A stretch of DNA of 18,244 nt, from positions 1 through 18,244 of the forward strand of contig CAMBRH010000026.1 in NCBI GenBank assembly GCA_945870115.1. Direction: 5' to 3'. Below the pieces are notes generated by a model. That model had not been told where the DNA came from. It ran no database searches and saw nothing but the letters and a program-made list of their open reading frames with translations. This document shows positions 6,392 through 14,041 of this stretch, piece after piece (within the stretch, counting starts at the first letter, position 1; each line of letters opens with the position of its first letter). Source of the stretch: Chitinophaga pinensis. GTDB lineage: Bacteria > Bacteroidota > Bacteroidia > Flavobacteriales_D > Crocinitomicaceae. Made by a program: the position numbers and the translations under genes.

Positions 6392-7768
6392 ATGGCACAA
6401 AAACCAGCAATACCAAAAGGAACACGAGATTTTTTACCTCAAGAAGTTGCTCAAAGAACGTATATTTTTGAAACAATTAAAAAGTCATTTAAAGCTTATG
6501 GTTTTTCACCAATCGAAACTCCAGCTTTTGAATTGTCTTCTACTTTAATGGGAAAATATGGTGAAGAAGGTGACAGATTGATTTTTAAAATACTTAATTC
6601 TGGGGATAAATTAAAAAAAGCTGATTTAGAAGCCTTACAAAATAATAATTTGGCTAGATTTGCTAATTCATTGGCTGAAAAAGCTTTACGTTACGATTTA
6701 ACAGTTCCTTTTGCTCGTTTTGTGGTACAACATCAAAATGAAATCGCTTTTCCTTTCAAGCGCTATCAAATTCAACCCGTTTGGAGAGCAGATCGACCAC
6801 AACACGGACGCTATCAAGAATTTTTTCAATGTGATGCTGATGTTGTTGGAAGCGATTCCTTGATTTATGAACTCGATTTTGTCATGCTTTTTGATGATAT
6901 TTTATCTAATTTAAAATTGCCATCATTTACTATAAAAATTAATAACCGCAAAATTTTATCTGGAATTGCGGAAATATGTGGTGAAGCAGAAAAAATAATC
7001 GACATCACCGTTGCAATTGATAAATTAGATAAAATTGGTGAAGATGGAGTTGTGAAAGAACTACTTGAAAAAGGTTTATCAAATTTCGCAATTGAAAAAA
7101 TTAAACCGCTTTTTACTTTTATGGGTTCAAATTCTGAAAAAGTTTCTGCTATGAAAACCTTTTTGTCTGAAAGTGAAATTGGATTGAAAGGAATTGAAGA
7201 ACTAGAATTTGTTTTAAATCAAGTCGAAATTTTAGGTTTGCAAAAAGCAGATTTAGAATTTGATGTTACGCTGGCAAGAGGTTTAAATTACTACACAGGT
7301 GCGATTTTCGAAGTGAAAGCAAATGGTGTAAAAATGGGAAGTATTTGTGGCGGTGGACGTTACGATGATTTAACTGCAGCATTCGGAATGAAAGGAATGT
7401 CTGGAGTTGGAGTTTCATTTGGTGCTGATAGAATTTATGATGTTTTAAAAGAATTGGAATTGTTTCCAAAAGAATTAAGCCAAGGATTGACACTATTATT
7501 TGCAAATTTTGGTGAACAAGAACAAAATGTGTGCATCAAGTATGTTAGAGAATTAAGAAATAACAACATCGATTGCGAAGTGTATCCAAGTGCTGCGAAA
7601 ATGCAAAAGCAAATGACTTATGCTAATAATCGAAATGTAAAATACGTTGCTTTACTTGGAGAAAACGAATTAAAAAACGGAATGATTCAATTAAAAAACA
7701 TGGAAACAGGAATCCAAGAAGAATTGAGTTTTGAATCCTTGTTAGAAAAACTTTTGAAAGAGTTATAA
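6392..7768 (+). CDS. hisS: Histidyl-tRNA synthetase
   Basis: A 458-residue cytoplasmic class II aminoacyl-tRNA synthetase charging tRNA-His. It starts with the family's KGTRDFLPQE. Motif 2 is at about 127-150 (QPVWRADRPQHGRYQEFFQ), the histidine-specific loop LARGLNYYTG at 294-303, and motif 3 at about 320-348 (GGGRYDDL, GVGVSFGADR). The C-terminal anticodon-binding domain occupies roughly the last 95 residues. It diverges from carA, with its own likely -7 box. The TAA stop and the last Leu codon are inside a heptad repeat block (7762-7789). hutH follows 121 bases later in the same direction, and the gap is largely repeats. Confidence 0.98.
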   Translation: MAQKPAIPKGTRDFLPQEVAQRTYIFETIKKSFKAYGFSPIETPAFELSSTLMGKYGEEGDRLIFKILNSGDKLKKADLEALQNNNLARFANSLAEKALRYDLTVPFARFVVQHQNEIAFPFKRYQIQPVWRADRPQHGRYQEFFQCDADVVGSDSLIYELDFVMLFDDILSNLKLPSFTIKINNRKILSGIAEICGEAEKIIDITVAIDKLDKIGEDGVVKELLEKGLSNFAIEKIKPLFTFMGSNSEKVSAMKTFLSESEIGLKGIEELEFVLNQVEILGLQKADLEFDVTLARGLNYYTGAIFEVKANGVKMGSICGGGRYDDLTAAFGMKGMSGVGVSFGADRIYDVLKELELFPKELSQGLTLLFANFGEQEQNVCIKYVRELRNNNIDCEVYPSAAKMQKQMTYANNRNVKYVALLGENELKNGMIQLKNMETGIQEELSFESLLEKLLKEL

Positions 7769-7789
7769 ATTATGAGTGTGGAGTTATGA
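7762..7789 (+). repeat. Heptad block at the hisS stop, four units (locus B)
   Basis: Four consecutive 7-mers in phase: GTTATAA, ATTATGA, GTGTGGA, GTTATGA. The hisS stop codon TAA is the end of the first unit. The units match the block at 2421-2441, and here too a 40-bp GTCTT element follows, after a 56-base spacer. Confidence 0.75.
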
Positions 7790-7845
7790 ATTTGCTTCGC
7801 ACACCACAAATATAAAGTTGACAAATTAAAATATAAACCTACATT

Positions 7846-7885
7846 AATCAAGTCTTATGTCTTGAGTCTTGTAGTCTTAAGTCTA
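7846..7885 (+). repeat. 40-bp GTCTT heptad element in the hutH leader (locus B)
   Basis: This copy is identical to the eno-leader copy except for one base (G to T at offset 13) and ends 4 bases before the hutH ATG. GTCTT cores recur at 7, 7, 8 and 7-base steps. In the hutH frame it contains a TGA stop, so it is non-coding here. Confidence 0.9.
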
Positions 7886-7889
7886 AAAT

Positions 7890-9365
7890 ATGAAAACAAT
7901 AACAAACGAATGGATTTCCCTAGAAGAAATCGACCAAATATTACATGAAAACATTAAGTTAAATTTAGCTGATGAGGTAAAAACTGCGATTGTAAAATGT
8001 AGGGATTTTTTAGATGAAAAAGTAACCAAAAGTGAAAAATTAATTTATGGTGTAAACACAGGATTTGGTTCTTTGTGCAATACAGCAATTTCAGCTGGAG
8101 ATTTAGAACAATTACAGCGAAATTTAGTTCTTTCTCACGCTTGTGGAATGGGGGAGGAAGTTCCAAAGGAAATTGTTAAACGGATGTTACTTTTAAAAAT
8201 ACTGGGCTTAAGTCATGGAAATTCTGGTGTACAATTGGAAACAGTTGAGAGACTAATTTTCTTTTTCAATAACGATATTTTACCGATTGTTTATCAACAA
8301 GGAAGTTTAGGTGCTTCAGGAGATTTAGCTCCATTGGCACATTTATCTTTACCATTAATTGGGGAAGGAGAAGTTTATTTTGAAAATCAAAAAATGACTT
8401 CGGATAAAATTTTATATAAATTTGAATTGGAGCCAATTGTTTTGCGTTCAAAAGAAGGTTTGGCTTTGTTAAATGGAACACAATTTATGAGTTCTTATGC
8501 TTCGGATTGCCTTTCTAAAAGTAAAAAATTATGGAATCAATGGAATTTAATTGCAGCACTTTCACTGGAGGCTTTTGACGGAAGAAAAGAACCTTTTCAA
8601 GCAAATGTAAATGAAATTCGCAATCAAGTAGGACAAATTCAAACTGCTGAAATTTTTAGAACAATTTTAGAAGGAAGCGAAATCATTTCGAGAGAGAAAG
8701 CGCACGTACAAGATCCTTATTCTTTCAGATGTATTCCACAAGTTCATGGTGCAACAAAAGATACCTTAGATCATTGTGCTAAAATCGTTGAAAGAGAAAT
8801 AAATGCAGTAACGGATAATCCAACTGTTTTTCCAGATGAAGACGATGTAGTTTCTGCAGGAAATTTCCACGGTCAGCCATTAGCTTTAATTATGGATTTT
8901 TTAGCAATTGCAATGGCAGAAATGGGTTCAATTTCTGAAAGAAGAACCTATAAATTGATTTCTGGAACTCGAGGATTACCAGCATTTTTGGATAAAAATC
9001 CAGGTTTAAATTCAGGATTTATGATTCCACATTACACCTGTGCTTCAATTGTAAGTCAAAACAAACAATTGTGCACACCAGCATCAGTTGATACAATTGA
9101 TTCCTCTAATGGACAAGAAGATCATGTAAGTATGGGCGCAAATGCTGCGACTAAATTATTTCGTGTCATCGAAAATTGTTTCTCAATCCAGGGAATTGAA
9201 TTGTTAAATGCAGCGCAAGCTTTTGAATTTAGAAGACCATTAAAATCTTCTCAAGCAATTGAGGATTTGTATGTAAATTTCAGAAAATTTGTTCCATTTT
9301 TGGAAGAAGATTCTTACCAACACCCGCTTATGAAAAGCAGTGAAGCATTTGTAAAAAGAGTTTAA
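7890..9365 (+). CDS. hutH: Histidine ammonia-lyase
   Basis: A 491-residue cytoplasmic enzyme of the aromatic amino acid lyase family. It removes ammonia from L-histidine to give urocanate, the first step of histidine degradation. The Ala-Ser-Gly triad that cyclises to the MIO prosthetic group is at 142-144 in GSLGASGDLAPLAHL, the standard position for HutH. The active-site tyrosine lies in YGVNTGFGSL (Tyr53). QDPYSFRCIPQVHGA and the Q-rich SSNGQEDHVSMG segment are also typical. The other family members (PAL, TAL) share MIO, but length and motifs favour HutH. No hutU, hutI or hutG is beside it. A small membrane protein gene begins 15 bases downstream. The leader carries a 40-bp repeat shared with eno. 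Confidence 0.93.
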   Translation: MKTITNEWISLEEIDQILHENIKLNLADEVKTAIVKCRDFLDEKVTKSEKLIYGVNTGFGSLCNTAISAGDLEQLQRNLVLSHACGMGEEVPKEIVKRMLLLKILGLSHGNSGVQLETVERLIFFFNNDILPIVYQQGSLGASGDLAPLAHLSLPLIGEGEVYFENQKMTSDKILYKFELEPIVLRSKEGLALLNGTQFMSSYASDCLSKSKKLWNQWNLIAALSLEAFDGRKEPFQANVNEIRNQVGQIQTAEIFRTILEGSEIISREKAHVQDPYSFRCIPQVHGATKDTLDHCAKIVEREINAVTDNPTVFPDEDDVVSAGNFHGQPLALIMDFLAIAMAEMGSISERRTYKLISGTRGLPAFLDKNPGLNSGFMIPHYTCASIVSQNKQLCTPASVDTIDSSNGQEDHVSMGANAATKLFRVIENCFSIQGIELLNAAQAFEFRRPLKSSQAIEDLYVNFRKFVPFLEEDSYQHPLMKSSEAFVKRV

Positions 9366-9380
9366 AAACAGTTATTTAGT

Positions 9381-9881
9381 ATGGAAAATTCAATGGATGA
9401 ACAAAAAAAGAGACCTGTATTTTTGACTGTTTTGGCAATTCTAAGCTTTATTTCAATTGGATTTGGGCTTTTGGGAAATGTAATGGGATTAATTGCTGGA
9501 CCAATGAGTGCAACAGAGATGGAACAAGTTACTGCTTCAAGTATGAAAATGATTGAATCAATGGATCAAGGCGGTACAAATAACTTTTCGGACACGTTTG
9601 CAATGGCCTTCCGAATGGAATATTATAAAAATTTAAATTTTTATCCTGATAAATTAATTACAATTTTAGGCCTTGCTCTTGGACTTTTTGGCGTAATCAA
9701 TATGATGAAAGGAAATAAAAATGGTTTTCACATGTACATTATTTACAACTTAATAAGTATTGCAACAATTTACGTCAGTGTTCCTCCAAGTGAAGTTCCT
9801 GGTTTTTTCATTGTTGTAAATGTTCTATTTTCTGGATTATTTGTAATGCTTTATAGTCGGAATTTACATTGGATGAAATAA
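9381..9881 (+). CDS. Hypothetical four-helix membrane protein
   Basis: I do not recognise the family of this 166-residue protein. A short charged N-terminus (MENSMDEQKKR) is followed by a hydrophobic segment at about 13-39. A hydrophilic loop rich in Met, Ser and Glu spans about 43-85, and three further hydrophobic segments lie at about 89-106, 116-131 and 140-158. It ends with a basic tail. A cytoplasmic-membrane location with both ends inside is likely. It starts 15 bases after hutH in the same direction, so it probably shares the transcript, but nothing in the sequence ties it to histidine metabolism. An in-frame ATG four codons later is an alternative start. Confidence 0.75.
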   Translation: MENSMDEQKKRPVFLTVLAILSFISIGFGLLGNVMGLIAGPMSATEMEQVTASSMKMIESMDQGGTNNFSDTFAMAFRMEYYKNLNFYPDKLITILGLALGLFGVINMMKGNKNGFHMYIIYNLISIATIYVSVPPSEVPGFFIVVNVLFSGLFVMLYSRNLHWMK

Positions 9882-9910
9882 GATTTTAAAAAACAAAAAA
9901 GGTGAATCCA

Positions 9911-10030
9911 CAAATTTAATTGACGGAAATGATATAAATTGTGTCAATTAATTGATGGAAATAGTATAAATACAGTCAATTGATTGATGGAAATTGTATT
10001 ATATTACCAATTACATGAAGGTAATTCAGT
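9911..10030. repeat. Degenerate ~32-bp tandem repeat, about 3.7 units
   Basis: Units begin at 9911 (34 bp), 9945 (32 bp), 9977 (31 bp) and 10008 (about 23 bp, partial). Each opens with CAATT or CAAATTT, continues with ATTGAnGGAAAT and ends in an AT-rich stretch with a GT or AC pair. The junction of units 1 and 2 forms a small palindrome, AATTG-TGT-CAATT. The array fills most of the gap between two convergent genes. There are no unrelated spacers, so it is not a CRISPR. Confidence 0.8.
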
Positions 10031-10064
10031 TTAAAAAATTGAAAATCAGTAAATTAAACTGGGT

Positions 10065-11978
10065 TTAGTTCATTTGTAACAACTCATCCACTGTTTTCTG
10101 AGAAACTGAATGATAGTAAGGTCTTGCTTTCTTGTAAACTTCTTTAGCAAAAGCCAAGTTTTCTTTCTTTTTAGCAAGTGTTTTATAGATTGGTAAAATG
10201 AACTTTCTTCGTCCAACTTTCATTAAGAATTTTTCCATTTCTGGACGTACATCTAAATAACCAGCTTCTATTGCAAGAACAAACCATTCCGTCATAATTT
10301 CTGCATTTCCTGAATTTTTGAAATTTAATTTTTCATCCAAAAGTTTCAATTGTTTCACATCAATATTTCTAGGAAGTTTTCTAATGAATGCTAGCCATTC
10401 CTGTGTAACGAATTTTTCACGAGTAATAATATCTTTCTTTTTCTTCTTTTTGAAAATGTTTTTTCCTGCTGAAACTTCATTCGCAAGGACTTCCACCTTT
10501 TCAAATCTTGGTGAAACTATTTTTACGCAATTTTTTGGAATTCCTTTTTCGTAAAGCCACTCTTTTGTGTTAAATTCAATCTCATTTGGTTTCAACAAAT
10601 TTTGAGTCAAATACTTTTCAAAGACATCTGTCGTGATTGTTTTGAATTTATACGTGTCAAAATATTTTTTCATGAAAACATCAAATTTTTCACGTCCAAC
10701 TTTTTCTTCCAAAGTTTTTAAGAAAAAAGCACCTTTAACATAAGCAATTGAAGTCATTCCATCATCAGGATCACGACCATTTAAGGCTAATTTCAAATAC
10801 GTATCTTCTGGATGATCCCCACCACTGATTTCAATAATTTCATTTTCTAATTCTTGAAATTCAATCAAAGCCAGAATATCAGCAACTTCTTTTCCATAAA
10901 TTGATTCCATGATCCGGTTTTCAAAATAAACCGTAAAACCTTCGTTCAACCAAAAGTCATCCCATGTTGCATTTGTAACCAAATTTCCAGACCAAGAATG
11001 TGCTAATTCATGAGCAATTACGCTGATCAAACTTCTATCTCCAGTAATTAATGTCGGATTAGCAAAAGTCAAGCGTGGATTTTCCATTCCGCCAAAAGGA
11101 AAAGAATAAGGCAAAACAATTACATCGTATTGTTCCCATTGATATTTTCCATATAATTTTTCTGCAGCGGTAATCATTTTGCGCAAATCAGCAAATTCCC
11201 AAGCAACGTCTTTTAGCATGGAAGGTTCTGTGTAGACACCACAATTTTTGCCCAATTTTTTAAAAGCTAAATCTCCGACCGCCAAAGCGATTAAGTAAAC
11301 AGGAATTGCTTGTTTCATTTCAAAATGATATTCACCAGTTGCAGATTTTTCGGTTGGATTTGTAGCACTCATCAAAGCCATTAATTCTTTCGGTACTTTG
11401 ACATCAGCAGAATAAGTAATTCTATTTGATGGACTATCTTGAGTAGGAATCCAAGTTCTTGTTAAAATTGCCTGACCTTGCGTATATAGATACGGGTGCT
11501 TTTTTCCAGCAGTTAATTGTGGATCTAACCAATCCAAGGCTCCAGATTTATTAGTTGTTTTATAATAAATATTTACAAAAGTTGTAGTTGAGTCAATTTC
11601 AACACTTAAAGGTGCTCCTAAAATATTGTCCTCAACGCCAATTACATAGCCTGTATTTTCTTCTTTACCAATTTTACCTAAAGTTACACGTTGAATTTCC
11701 AAACCTTTGATGTCAAAAATAGCAGTATCTGTTCCATGATTAATCATTTCGTGACGTGCAATTCCATAAATTGATTTATTATCAAAATCTACCTCCAAAT
11801 CAAGGTGAATGTGTTTTGTTTGTATCTCATCCAGATTAGAATAACTGTGTGCATCTCTAATAGGTTGATTGATAATAACTTTGTTTGCAAGTTCTTCGTT
11901 TTCAGCAGCTTCCTGACTTCCGCATGAAGCTAGAAATAAAAGCAATAAACTTGAAAATATGTAAATATATTTGTTCAT
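10065..11978 (-). CDS. M1-family aminopeptidase, lipoprotein (leukotriene A4 hydrolase-like)
   Basis: A 637-residue zinc aminopeptidase exported as a lipoprotein: the signal ends LFLASC, with Cys19 as the lipidation site. The M1 hallmarks are all present: GGMEN at 296-300 (substrate amino-terminus binding), zinc motif HELAH at 323-327, the third ligand Glu346 in WLNEGFTVYFE, and a catalytic Tyr413 in SIAYVKGAF. The C-terminal helical region (about 520-637) matches the small domain of LTA4H-type enzymes rather than the long ERAP-type tail. A run of six lysines (510-515) sits in the linker between the domains. It probably trims peptides outside the cytoplasm. A perfect -7 box lies 19 bases before the start. 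It is downstream of folA on the same strand but likely separately transcribed. Confidence 0.92.
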   Translation of the reverse strand: MNKYIYIFSSLLLLFLASCGSQEAAENEELANKVIINQPIRDAHSYSNLDEIQTKHIHLDLEVDFDNKSIYGIARHEMINHGTDTAIFDIKGLEIQRVTLGKIGKEENTGYVIGVEDNILGAPLSVEIDSTTTFVNIYYKTTNKSGALDWLDPQLTAGKKHPYLYTQGQAILTRTWIPTQDSPSNRITYSADVKVPKELMALMSATNPTEKSATGEYHFEMKQAIPVYLIALAVGDLAFKKLGKNCGVYTEPSMLKDVAWEFADLRKMITAAEKLYGKYQWEQYDVIVLPYSFPFGGMENPRLTFANPTLITGDRSLISVIAHELAHSWSGNLVTNATWDDFWLNEGFTVYFENRIMESIYGKEVADILALIEFQELENEIIEISGGDHPEDTYLKLALNGRDPDDGMTSIAYVKGAFFLKTLEEKVGREKFDVFMKKYFDTYKFKTITTDVFEKYLTQNLLKPNEIEFNTKEWLYEKGIPKNCVKIVSPRFEKVEVLANEVSAGKNIFKKKKKKDIITREKFVTQEWLAFIRKLPRNIDVKQLKLLDEKLNFKNSGNAEIMTEWFVLAIEAGYLDVRPEMEKFLMKVGRRKFILPIYKTLAKKKENLAFAKEVYKKARPYYHSVSQKTVDELLQMN

Positions 11979-11997
11979 TTTAGTTTGATTCAGGGTG

Positions 11998-12005
11998 CAA
12001 AAGTA
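11998..12005 (-). promoter_or_regulatory. Probable -7 box of the M1 aminopeptidase promoter
   Basis: TACTTTTG on the minus strand fits TAnnTTTG exactly, 19 bases before the ATG. No clear -33 TTTG is seen at the usual distance. Confidence 0.55.
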
Positions 12006-12086
12006 CTATAAATTATGAAAGAAATTTATTTTTTCGATAAAACACTATTATTCAATGATTAACAAAATTACAGAAGCTCAAAAATG

Positions 12087-12605
12087 TTAAAATGTATTGG
12101 TTTTCTTGATGTATTTTGTCACCGAAAAATCAAATTTATTTTTCTCATCCATTTCATGTTTAAATAAAACTTCTGAATTCCATTCATTTTCCACTATATG
12201 AGGAAAAAAAGTATCAGCATCAAAATGGCCATTAACATGCGTCACAAACATTTCGTCTATGAGATTCGACTCCAATGATTCTAGGTAAATTTGACCTCCA
12301 CCAATAATAAAAAGCGTTTTTTCAGTTTCATTCGTAAAATGTTTTAAACAATCTTGTAAAGAATGAAAAATCAAACAATTTTCAGCAATGAAATCTTTTT
12401 GCCTAGTAAGAACAACATTTATTCGATTTGGAAGCGGTCGAAATTTTTCAGGAATAGAATCATAATTTTTGCGGCCCATAACAACAATTTGATTTAAAGT
12501 TGTTTCCTTAAAGAACTTCATATCAGCGGGTAAATGCCACATTAAATCATTATTTTTGCCAATTCCACGGTCTAAATCCATGGCAACAATTAACTTTATA
12601 TTCAT
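12087..12605 (-). CDS. folA: Dihydrofolate reductase
   Basis: A 172-residue cytoplasmic enzyme that reduces dihydrofolate to tetrahydrofolate with NADPH. Recognisable elements are the N-terminal strand IKLIVAMDLDRGIGKNNDLMWHLPADMKFF with catalytic Asp28, the VVMGRKNYDSIP nucleotide-binding segment, and IIGGGQIYLESL near 100-111. The frame can be extended 26 codons to 12683, but MNIKLIVAMD is the usual N-terminus. A perfect -7 box (12632-12639) also lies within the extension, so I chose 12605. The DUF2141 gene ends 78 bases upstream. ThyA, which consumes the folate cofactor and regenerates the FolA substrate, is in the window about 4 kb away rather than adjacent. Confidence 0.96.
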   Translation of the reverse strand: MNIKLIVAMDLDRGIGKNNDLMWHLPADMKFFKETTLNQIVVMGRKNYDSIPEKFRPLPNRINVVLTRQKDFIAENCLIFHSLQDCLKHFTNETEKTLFIIGGGQIYLESLESNLIDEMFVTHVNGHFDADTFFPHIVENEWNSEVLFKHEMDEKNKFDFSVTKYIKKTNTF

Positions 12606-12631
12606 CGATTTTTTGCTGTGTTTTTGAGCTT

Positions 12632-12639
12632 CAAAGGTA
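12632..12639 (-). promoter_or_regulatory. Probable -7 box of the folA promoter
   Basis: TACCTTTG on the minus strand fits TAnnTTTG exactly, 26 bases before the chosen folA ATG. A TTTG lies 13 bases further upstream, shorter than the usual spacing. The box supports the shorter folA start. Confidence 0.5.
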
Positions 12640-12683
12640 CGATAATATTTGGCAAAAAAAGAGTAAATTCGTGATGGAACCAA

Positions 12684-13106
12684 TTATTTTATCTTGACAC
12701 TTACTTTTTTGTCACCTTTTAAGTCCAAACTTGCAGCAGAAAAACTGGGTGCACTAAAGGTCTCTCGTGCATTATTTGAAAAACCATATTTTTCTATTGG
12801 AACACCAAAAAAATTCTTATCAATGATTCCATTGTTATTTTCATCGTGGAAAACTGCAAACGCATAGCTGTCAGAATCAAGGTTGTCAAAAACAACTAAT
12901 TTGTTTGAGGCAGTTTGAATTTTATTTTTAAAGGTGTCATTTTTAGAAGCAAACTCATTCTTTTTAGTGTACAAAGCAATCAAAATACTCCCCTTATTTG
13001 AGCTAAGTCCCTGTATTTCAATTGTTAATTTATGTTTTTGACTCAGTTTATTTTCTTTGGTTGGGGAATACAATAAACTTAAGAAAGAGAAAAAAATTAA
13101 TTTCAT
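12684..13106 (-). CDS. DUF2141 domain protein, probably exported
   Basis: A 140-residue protein of the DUF2141 family, whose role is unknown. After a short hydrophobic N-terminus (MKLIFFSFLSLLYS), which could be a signal peptide without a clear cleavage site, comes a beta-sandwich-like domain. Typical segments are LTIEIQGLSSNKGSILIALY, the calcium-loop-like DENNNGIIDKNFFGVP, and EKYGFSNNA with PSFSAASLDL. The acidic loop (DENNNGIID) is conserved in the family and may bind a metal. folA lies 78 bases downstream on the same strand but has its own likely promoter, so no functional link is implied. Confidence 0.85.
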   Translation of the reverse strand: MKLIFFSFLSLLYSPTKENKLSQKHKLTIEIQGLSSNKGSILIALYTKKNEFASKNDTFKNKIQTASNKLVVFDNLDSDSYAFAVFHDENNNGIIDKNFFGVPIEKYGFSNNARETFSAPSFSAASLDLKGDKKVSVKIK

Positions 13107-13255
13107 GTGATTTTTTATTTTCGGAACAATTAATATCTAATTAAGTTCATTTTATTTAGTAAATTATTATTTTAAATGTTTTTTTTGTCATTTATGAGTG
13201 TATTCAAAAAATACTTGTAAAAATGTAACGATTTAGTGAAAAATAAGTATTTTTG

Positions 13256-14041
13256 ATGAAAATTATAATAAATAATATTTTGAAATTAAAGCTTAATTAT
13301 CTTTTTTTATTGCTTATCATCTTAAGTTCAGGTAGTAATGTATTTTCTCAGGATTCAGATAATGAGCCAGATATTATTTCAAGATTTCGTCCTGGAGTAA
13401 TGTGGTTTTACACCGGTTTAAAACCTGCAACACCAGAAAGAGTTAGAAAATACGACCGATTAATTTTTGACATTGTTTACAACGATTGGCAAAGTAAGGA
13501 TGTAAAACCATTTAAAGTTGCTCCAAGTTCAATAGGATTTAATACAAATTTAATGTTCGATATTCCATTATCCAAAGGGAATACTGTATCGCTTGGAGCA
13601 GGTTTTGCTTATGGTTTTTTTCATGTTAGAATGAATGATTTTTTTAATCGAAATAGTATTGACAACAGTACAAAAATTGTTTCAAACATCAAACAATATG
13701 GAATTGAAAAATCAGTTTTTAATATGAATACACTTTCAATTCCATTGGAATTAAGATTCAGAGGAAAAAACTGGAAACATGCAAAATTGCACATCGGAGG
13801 AAAATTCACCTATCAATTTCACGCTTCTACAATTCTTTCATCCAAATATGATGGAATTATTAGTCAACAAAAAACAGTTGGATTTTATGATTTGAATCCA
13901 ATAAATGCGAGTGCTCACATTCGTTTTGGAATCAGAAATTGGAGCATTTTTGCTTCCTATGGTTTTATGCCAATTTTCAAAAGTGATTTGAGCACGAAAT
14001 TGAATCCTTTGCAATTTGGGGTGAGCATTTCGGTTTTTTGA
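13256..14041 (+). CDS. Probable outer-membrane beta-barrel protein
   Basis: A 261-residue exported protein of no specific family that I recognise. The signal peptide is long: a basic, Asn-rich start (MKIIINNILKLK), a hydrophobic core LNYLFLLLIILSS and a likely cleavage after SNVFSQ. The mature part alternates polar and hydrophobic residues in short strands (SIGFNTNLMFDIPLS, TVSLGAGFAYGF, LSIPLELRFRG, KLHIGGKFTYQF, AHIRFGIRNWSIFASYGF). It ends in a strand terminating with phenylalanine (LQFGVSISVF), the usual end of outer-membrane barrels. About eight to ten strands would fit. An N-terminal FRPGVMWFYTGLKPATPERVRKYD segment precedes the barrel. The codon before the ATG is TTG, which I do not use as start. 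It is transcribed alone. Confidence 0.75.
   Translation: MKIIINNILKLKLNYLFLLLIILSSGSNVFSQDSDNEPDIISRFRPGVMWFYTGLKPATPERVRKYDRLIFDIVYNDWQSKDVKPFKVAPSSIGFNTNLMFDIPLSKGNTVSLGAGFAYGFFHVRMNDFFNRNSIDNSTKIVSNIKQYGIEKSVFNMNTLSIPLELRFRGKNWKHAKLHIGGKFTYQFHASTILSSKYDGIISQQKTVGFYDLNPINASAHIRFGIRNWSIFASYGFMPIFKSDLSTKLNPLQFGVSISVF

Noticed and set aside
9911..10030. Possible CRISPR-like array
   Set aside because: The units abut each other with no unique spacers, drift in sequence and length, and no cas genes are present.
10318..10554. ORF antisense to the M1 aminopeptidase
   Set aside because: It is a shadow of a well-supported gene, and its Phe/Ser-rich content reflects complemented lysine and glutamate codons.
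12606..12683. Extended N-terminus for dihydrofolate reductase
   Set aside because: The extension contains an exact -7 promoter box and has no counterpart in the family, which starts at MNIKLIVAMD.
13253..13255. TTG start and a TATTTTTG -7 box for the barrel gene
   Set aside because: An ATG follows immediately. The box abuts this ATG, so transcription would begin inside the gene, and no later Met gives a signal peptide.
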